DNA of 7,045 nucleotides from Bacteriovoracaceae bacterium UBA4097 (GTDB taxonomy: Bacteria; Bdellovibrionota; Bacteriovoracia; Bacteriovoracales; Bacteriovoracaceae): the NCBI GenBank assembly GCA_002381765.1, contig DFXX01000034.1, forward strand, positions 1-7,045. The letters run 5' to 3'. Shown here piece after piece: positions 1-4,154 of this stretch; positions within the stretch are counted from its first letter, which is position 1; each line of letters begins with the position of its first letter. A model generated the notes under the pieces. The model did no database searches. It was not told the origin of the DNA and saw only the letters and a program-made list of their open reading frames with translations. Made by a program: the position numbers and the translations under genes.

Positions 1-334
1 CAGCACCGTTTAGACCCACGATAAGAATAGGAGAGACACCTGACTTTTTAAGATCCAGACCCTCTTGCTCCCCACCCATCAGGCGCGCGAGTTCATCGTG
101 CATGATTTTAACAAACTGCTGACCGGGCTCGACCCCTCTTAAGACTTTTTCACCTAGAGCTTCGGTCTTAACCTTTTCAACGAATTCCTTAACCACTTTA
201 AAGTTAACATCGGCCTCAAGAAGAGCAGTCTTTACACTTTTGAGGGTTTCTTCAATATTGTCCTCAGAGATCTTCCCTTTCCCACGAAGGTTCCGGAAGG
301 CATCTGAAAATTTCTCACTAAGATTATCAAACAT
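1..334 (-). CDS. ffh: Signal recognition particle protein Ffh (SRP54), N-terminal part, gene cut by the window edge
   Basis: Ffh is the GTPase subunit of the signal recognition particle. It binds 4.5S RNA and hydrophobic signal sequences emerging from the ribosome and delivers them to FtsY at the membrane. The window holds 111 codons, beginning MFDNLSEKFSDAFRNLRGKG, which is the usual start of the helical N domain. The family-typical EENIEETL-like and ALLEADVNFKVV segments follow at residues 25-48 and the GVEPGQQFVKI segment at 67-77. The reading ends in ILIVGLNGA (103-111), the first half of the G1 P-loop (normally GLNGAGKTT). The rest of the G domain and the M domain lie beyond the left edge. 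The start at 334 is supported by the family alignment and by AGGGGA five bases upstream. It begins one base after the stop codon of the HAD gene. The family assignment is firm. Confidence 0.96.
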   Translation of the reverse strand, partial: MFDNLSEKFSDAFRNLRGKGKISEDNIEETLKSVKTALLEADVNFKVVKEFVEKVKTEALGEKVLRGVEPGQQFVKIMHDELARLMGGEQEGLDLKKSGVSPILIVGLNGA

Positions 335-335
335 G

Positions 336-797
336 TTATTCCCCTATAAGATTAAGCTGGATGAGATTACTACACTCTCCCGGATGAGACACTATGAAAT
401 CGGCCCCCGTGTCTTTTAAATAATCAGAACTTGTGGCCGCATTCCAAGTGGCGCCGATCGCCATGACTCCGAAGCTCTTGGCCCCCAGCATGTCATTACT
501 ACTATCTCCAATAACACATATTGAGGACTTTGTCGTGGTTCCTAAAAGACTTGCTAGTCCCCCGATATGAGGTTTAGGAGGAGCGTCAGAGACGGTGGCA
601 AAATCTTCAAACAGATGATGAATTCCTAACTCTTCCAAGATGCGGAGGGTCGAGAGGCGATCACGAGCTGTCCAGACATAGAGTAAATTTTCCCGGGCAA
701 GATCGGTCAAAAGCTCCTTAATCCCCGGAAAGAGCCGGTACCTGAAAGAGGAGGTGTCCACTAAGGTTCCATCACAATCAAATACAATATGTTTCAT
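336..797 (-). CDS. HAD-superfamily hydrolase, short capless phosphatase
   Basis: This is a 153-residue cytoplasmic protein with all four HAD motifs. Motif I is DCDGTLVD at residues 7-14, with Asp7 the nucleophile and Asp9 the acid/base. Motif II is the Thr43 in YVWTARD. Motif III is Lys75 in PPKPH. Motif IV is GDSSND at 97-102, which binds Mg2+. It should hydrolyse a phosphate monoester by the aspartyl-phosphate mechanism. Motif I to II spans about 34 residues and motif II to III about 32, leaving no room for a C1 or C2 cap domain. This separates it from true phosphoglycolate phosphatases and makes the substrate unpredictable; capless HADs often act on large or exposed substrates. The start at 797 begins directly with MKHIVFDCDGT, so no earlier start is needed, although no clear Shine-Dalgarno precedes it. 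It is probably co-transcribed with ffh. The superfamily is certain; the substrate is unknown. Confidence 0.9.
   Translation of the reverse strand: MKHIVFDCDGTLVDTSSFRYRLFPGIKELLTDLARENLLYVWTARDRLSTLRILEELGIHHLFEDFATVSDAPPKPHIGGLASLLGTTTKSSICVIGDSSNDMLGAKSFGVMAIGATWNAATSSDYLKDTGADFIVSHPGECSNLIQLNLIGE
340..345 (-). promoter_or_regulatory. Ribosome binding site of ffh, inside the 3' end of the HAD gene
   Basis: On the minus strand AGGGGA (345 to 340) sits five bases before the ffh ATG (334-332). It lies within the last codons of the upstream phosphatase gene, whose TAA is at 338-336. A ribosome finishing the phosphatase would therefore be placed right at the ffh start, the usual arrangement for translational coupling. 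The sequence and spacing are seen directly; the coupling is inferred. Confidence 0.7.
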
Positions 798-866
798 AGT
801 AAAAGATTCTAGTTAAAGTGAGGCCGTATTTACAACCAATAAAGCAACGTTTACAAGTAACTCCAG
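798..866. promoter_or_regulatory. Divergent intergenic region between the HAD-ffh unit and dusB
   Basis: These 69 bases separate two divergent genes and must hold the promoters of both if neither is read from further away. On the minus strand TTGTAA (856-851) and TAAATA (832-827) are 18 bases apart, a weak but correctly spaced sigma-70-like pair that would give a leader of roughly 20 bases for the HAD gene. On the plus strand TTAAAG (813-818) and AATAAA (838-843) are 19 bases apart, an even weaker match. Neither gene has a clear Shine-Dalgarno sequence here. No operator-like inverted repeat was seen. Confidence 0.25.
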
Positions 867-1961
867 ATGAATACTCCAACTCCTTTTAGTTCTGAACTTA
901 ATCAAAAGATTGAAAGCTTTCGCTCTCATGCGAGCCCTATTAAATTAGGTGCAATTTCTTTCTCCTCCAAACTTCTGCTCGCACCCATGGCGGGTATTTG
1001 TAATATTCCCTATCGTCTCCTGATGGAAGATTTGGGAGCGGGAGGAACGGTTTCGGAGCTTATCTCCTGTCATGGAATAAACTACGGAAATCAGCGCACC
1101 CTGGAGATGCTCAAAATTCACCCGTTGGAGAAGAATGTGGGAATCCAACTCTTCGGGGAAGATGCCGAGAGTATGGCCCGGGCGGCGGAAGTGGCCGAGA
1201 GCTATGGCCCAAAGTTCTTGGATATCAATATGGGTTGCCCGGTGACCAAGGTTGTGAGTAAGGGAGGTGGCTCGGCCCTCTTAAAAGAAATTCAAAATCT
1301 CGCTCCCTTATTTGAGAAGATGCGCTCCAAGATGAAGCTTCCCCTCTCGATCAAAATCAGAACGGGCTGGGATGCGAATACTCTAAACGCCCAGGAAGTT
1401 TTAAAGATTGCTCATGAATCTGGAATTGAGTGGGTCGCCATCCATGGAAGAACCAGAACGCAGCAGTACACGGGACTCGCGAACTGGGAGTATATAGAGA
1501 ATTTAAATGAAGTGAAAAAGCTTCCTTTGATTGGAAACGGCGATCTTCATCATCCTTTTGGAGTCTCAGAGAGACTGCAAAAAACCAATTGCGACGCTCT
1601 TATGCTTGCTCGTGGTGCTCTTCGAAATCCTTTTATCTTTTTAGAGTCACTGGATCCCGAATATGCTTCTCTTAAGCGCTCGACATTCTTAGGCAAAGAT
1701 TATTGGGAAGTTATTCAGCGTCTGTATGAATACACCACTCAGACCTTCAGTGAAGAAAGAACGGTCCTGGTTCAGCTGCGAAAACTTATTGTATGGTTTG
1801 CGGCGGGCTTTCCCCATGCCGCTAGCTTCCGCTCGCAGATCTTTGGCTGCCCGGTACTTGAGGACTGTATGAAAATCTCTGAAGACTACTTCCTCTCTCT
1901 TGGGGAATCTCAGAAGTTTATCAATTATGATGAAGTTTTCATGAGCTCTGGTCACGGCTAA
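867..1961 (+). CDS. dusB: tRNA-dihydrouridine synthase, DusB type
   Basis: This flavoenzyme reduces uridine to dihydrouridine in the D-loop of tRNA, using FMN and NADPH, in the cytoplasm. The 364-residue protein has the full family signature. LLLAPMAGICNIPYR (36-50) is the FMN-binding start of the TIM barrel. DINMGCPVTKVVSKGGGSAL (119-138) contains the catalytic Cys124. IKIRTGWD is at 162-169. HGRTRTQQYTGLANW at 193-207 is typical of DusB rather than DusA or DusC. GNGDL (223-227) and LARGALRNPFIF (247-258) are the phosphate-binding end of the barrel. The C-terminal helical tRNA-binding domain is recognisable by LRKLIVWFAAGFPHAASFR (304-322). About 25 residues precede the conserved IKLG start, somewhat more than usual, so a later start cannot be wholly excluded, but no better start codon is visible. 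It faces away from the HAD-ffh pair. The subfamily call rests on motif comparison from memory. Confidence 0.93.
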   Translation: MNTPTPFSSELNQKIESFRSHASPIKLGAISFSSKLLLAPMAGICNIPYRLLMEDLGAGGTVSELISCHGINYGNQRTLEMLKIHPLEKNVGIQLFGEDAESMARAAEVAESYGPKFLDINMGCPVTKVVSKGGGSALLKEIQNLAPLFEKMRSKMKLPLSIKIRTGWDANTLNAQEVLKIAHESGIEWVAIHGRTRTQQYTGLANWEYIENLNEVKKLPLIGNGDLHHPFGVSERLQKTNCDALMLARGALRNPFIFLESLDPEYASLKRSTFLGKDYWEVIQRLYEYTTQTFSEERTVLVQLRKLIVWFAAGFPHAASFRSQIFGCPVLEDCMKISEDYFLSLGESQKFINYDEVFMSSGHG

Positions 1962-2052
1962 TTTCCTGATTACCACTGCTTACTTAGTTAAAGTTCGAGT
2001 AAATCAATAAAGTACTAAATGTTTCCTCCTATCTATCCGAAAATAAGAGGAC
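1962..2052 (+). promoter_or_regulatory. Intergenic region upstream of the 649-residue exported protein
   Basis: These 91 AT-rich bases separate dusB from the next gene. A possible weak promoter is TTAAAG (1988-1993) with TACTAA (2013-2018), 19 bases apart, which would give a short leader. The only Shine-Dalgarno candidate is AGAGGA (2046-2051), which ends just one base before the ATG at 2053, closer than the usual five to nine bases. No hairpin followed by a T-run that could end dusB transcription was seen, so read-through from dusB is possible. Confidence 0.25.
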
Positions 2053-4002
2053 ATGAATTTTTTAATACTGTTATTCCTTATTCCCTTTGCTTCTGCCCTC
2101 ACCGCCCCCGGTTGTGGGGAGCTTCCGGGTATTGCTCAGGAAATGGAAAAGGATCTCTTAAATAAGAGTATCACACCCTATGAGGCCTGCTCAAAATTGA
2201 GTCTCACCACCCTGGTTTCTAAAGAAGTTACCGGGGGAGATGTGGATTTTTTTGATGAGTATAAATGTTCAAATCTTGCTGTTATCGAGGCCAAGGTCAG
2301 TCAGCTGGAAAATGAGCTAGCTCTCCTAGAAGGCTTTGAAAAATTAAAGCTTGAAATTGCTGAGGAAAAGAAAAAAACTGCGAGCTCTAGCCTCGCGGCA
2401 GCTCAGAGTAGTGGAAAGAAGTTTGTGGATGCCCTGGGAACTGCTCAGACACTGGATACCCTGCTCTCGTCATATAATAAAGATGGCGAGAATTTTTTGA
2501 TGAAACTTCAAACTATTCCGCTTGAGAAAAGGGATTCTCCTGAGAAATTTCAAGAAAGCCTCAAGGTGCTTTGTAAGAATGAAGGCAGCACACCACCGGC
2601 CCCCTGTCAGTTGGGATTCACCCCATCTGCTTCCACCGTAAATGACATCAATCAGTTGATCAAGGGTGAGGTCAATGAACTTACACTTCAAGATTGGCAA
2701 GAGGCCTTAGCGATTCAGAAAAAAGATGGATCGACCTACTCCTTTTATCAAATGGCCATGGACCTCAAGAGCGATTTTTCGAATATTAAAGATAATGGTT
2801 CCAATATTTCTCGTGAGCAGCTTAAGGCGATCCAAGCTCTGCCCGAATTTCAAAGTTCGGCGGGACTGGAGTTCTTGGCCGACTTAAAAAAGAAAGAAGG
2901 TCTCAACCTCAAGGGAGCGAAGTTTAAGTTCCTGGTGGAAGATCTAGCGGGAAGACAGGCCTTTGAGATGACGAGCAAGGTTTCCTATCTGGCTTCTGAG
3001 TACAAAGATCTTTTAGGGGAAGCTGATCGCGGACAATGTGAGAATGCCAAGTTTAGCCTTAATAGTGCCATTCCTTGCTTAGAGGCCTTGGAGAAAATCT
3101 CCAAAGAGAAAGGCAATAATGGGGACTATCTCTTAACCCTTTCTCGCACGGTAAGATCTCTGGATACTTCCAAGAAGTATCTTACTTCTCTACAAAAAGT
3201 TTCTCAGGAATGCACGAGCTCATCTGATGCGGCCATGAGTGAAGAGTGTGTAAAAAAGTTAAATGCCGATGTGGCCGATGTGAGTAAGAAGCTTCTTGCT
3301 CTAAATCTTCTTAAAGAGAAGATTGGGCAGTCAAATACTGAACTCATGATCTATCGTAATCTTGCTCTCAATAAGTGGGCCCATAATTGCAAAAGTGATG
3401 GAGTAAATTCCTTAGTTGGTGAGTGTGATGATCTCTTTCAGTCGCACATCTCCCGGGAAGCCGTCGCCCTCTCTTCAAATGTTGCTGATCTCGCTATTGT
3501 TTACAAGGGCGATCCTAAGCATTTAGAAGAGGCCCGGGCGTTGTGTGCAGTACCTAATGAGAAGCAAACTTCTACTCAGAAAAAGCTTTGTGCTTTTTTT
3601 GATGAGCCAGTTAGTGACGTTTTGACGGAAGATAAGCCGAAGAAAAATCCCGATGAATACATGGCCCCCGTGGCCGCTCCTGATGGAGGACACAATCCCG
3701 AAAGAGATGCTTGGGTAAGAGGGCTCGCCAATATTACCAATGATATCGTTAACCAATGGGTGAATTCTCAGAATCGTTATACACCAATTAATCCCTATTC
3801 CTATAACTACGCCCCCTATAATGCAGGAACTGGTATGATGGGGATCTCGGATACCATTCTCTTCAATGCTCGCTACTATGGGGCCTATGGTTACTATATG
3901 CCGACGCAAGGTCTGCAACCCTACACTGCCTTCGGCGCTCCCCCCATGGCCTCTTATAAACCTTACGCCTCATCACCGAGTGCATACTTCTCACTCAAAT
4001 AA
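2053..4002 (+). CDS. Exported cysteine-paired, helix-rich protein of unknown function
   Basis: This 649-residue protein is not a family I recognise. It starts with a Sec signal peptide, MNFLILLFLIPFASA (1-15), with a likely signal peptidase I site after ASA. The cysteine at 21 (TAPGC) lacks a proper lipobox, so it is not read as a lipoprotein. The n-region has no Lys or Arg, which is unusual. An in-frame TAA at 2044-2046 rules out an earlier start. Residues 74-115 (VSQLENELALLEGFEKLKLEI and neighbours) look like a coiled coil, and the protein is largely helical to about 520. Thirteen cysteines occur at 21, 46, 72, 174, 185, 329, 342, 387, 399, 446, 458, 498 and 513. The last ten form five pairs spaced 11 to 15 apart, suggesting disulfide-clamped helical hairpins. 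The tail (575-649) is rich in Tyr, Pro, Gly, Ala and Ser, with 14 tyrosines. It should act in the periplasm, on the surface or outside the cell. It lies 152 bases before a large lipoprotein gene on the same strand. Confidence 0.85.
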   Translation: MNFLILLFLIPFASALTAPGCGELPGIAQEMEKDLLNKSITPYEACSKLSLTTLVSKEVTGGDVDFFDEYKCSNLAVIEAKVSQLENELALLEGFEKLKLEIAEEKKKTASSSLAAAQSSGKKFVDALGTAQTLDTLLSSYNKDGENFLMKLQTIPLEKRDSPEKFQESLKVLCKNEGSTPPAPCQLGFTPSASTVNDINQLIKGEVNELTLQDWQEALAIQKKDGSTYSFYQMAMDLKSDFSNIKDNGSNISREQLKAIQALPEFQSSAGLEFLADLKKKEGLNLKGAKFKFLVEDLAGRQAFEMTSKVSYLASEYKDLLGEADRGQCENAKFSLNSAIPCLEALEKISKEKGNNGDYLLTLSRTVRSLDTSKKYLTSLQKVSQECTSSSDAAMSEECVKKLNADVADVSKKLLALNLLKEKIGQSNTELMIYRNLALNKWAHNCKSDGVNSLVGECDDLFQSHISREAVALSSNVADLAIVYKGDPKHLEEARALCAVPNEKQTSTQKKLCAFFDEPVSDVLTEDKPKKNPDEYMAPVAAPDGGHNPERDAWVRGLANITNDIVNQWVNSQNRYTPINPYSYNYAPYNAGTGMMGISDTILFNARYYGAYGYYMPTQGLQPYTAFGAPPMASYKPYASSPSAYFSLK

Positions 4003-4034
4003 TGCCAAAAAAAATGGGCGGTTTCCCTGAGTGA
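3991..4034 (+). repeat. Seven-base perfect inverted repeat across the end of the exported-protein gene
   Basis: TCACTCA (3991-3997) and TGAGTGA (4028-4034) are exact reverse complements separated by 30 bases, and they flank the TAA stop codon. The loop contains an A-run and a possible small inner stem, GCC (4004-4006) with GGC (4017-4019). No T-run follows the right arm, so it does not fit an intrinsic terminator on the plus strand. It could stabilise the mRNA 3' end or be chance. Confidence 0.3.
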
Positions 4035-4096
4035 CTCTATCCGGTAACAAAAAAATTCCACGAGTTAACCCCTCAAGGCAAATTCTACCTGTGCCC

Positions 4097-4105
4097 TGTT
4101 ACAAT
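4097..4105 (+). promoter_or_regulatory. Candidate extended -10 promoter of the large lipoprotein gene
   Basis: TGTTACAAT matches the extended -10 form TGnTATAAT at all but one position. Transcription would begin near 4112, leaving a leader of about 43 bases before the ATG at 4155. The -35 region at about 4077-4082 (GGCAAA) is poor, which is common for extended -10 promoters. It implies that the lipoprotein gene can be transcribed independently of the upstream gene. Confidence 0.45.
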
Positions 4106-4138
4106 AAAGCTAACAGTATGAAAATCCGAAATAGGAAT

Positions 4139-4144
4139 GGGGGA
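4139..4144 (+). promoter_or_regulatory. Ribosome binding site deciding the start of the lipoprotein gene
   Basis: GGGGGA ends 10 bases before the ATG at 4155. An in-frame alternative ATG at 4137 overlaps this purine run and has AGGA immediately against it with no spacer, so 4155 is the better start. The 4137 start would add MGDRTS in front of the signal peptide, including an acidic residue, which is less typical. Both starts give the same mature lipoprotein. Confidence 0.5.
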
Positions 4145-4154
4145 TCGCACTAGC

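Noticed and set aside
336..797. Naming the HAD protein phosphoglycolate phosphatase (gph)
   Set aside because: The motif I sequence is similar, but at 153 residues there is no cap domain, so the substrate assignment is not supported.
1689..1976. 95-codon minus-strand open frame at the end of dusB
   Set aside because: It is antisense to the conserved C-terminal tRNA-binding domain of DusB, and its translation resembles no family.
2053..2118. Reading the 649-residue protein as a lipoprotein at Cys21
   Set aside because: The residues before the cysteine are TAPG, which lack the Leu/Val/Ile at -3 of a lipobox, and an ASA signal peptidase I site lies upstream.
3523..3918. 131-codon minus-strand open frame opposite the exported-protein gene
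   Set aside because: It lies wholly antisense to a gene with a signal peptide and coherent composition, and its Ile/Gly-rich translation has no domain or start signal; it is a shadow.
4003..4035. Intrinsic terminator after the exported-protein gene
   Set aside because: The GGGCGGTTTCCC segment gives at most a three-pair stem on the plus strand and no T-run follows; the A-run precedes rather than follows it.
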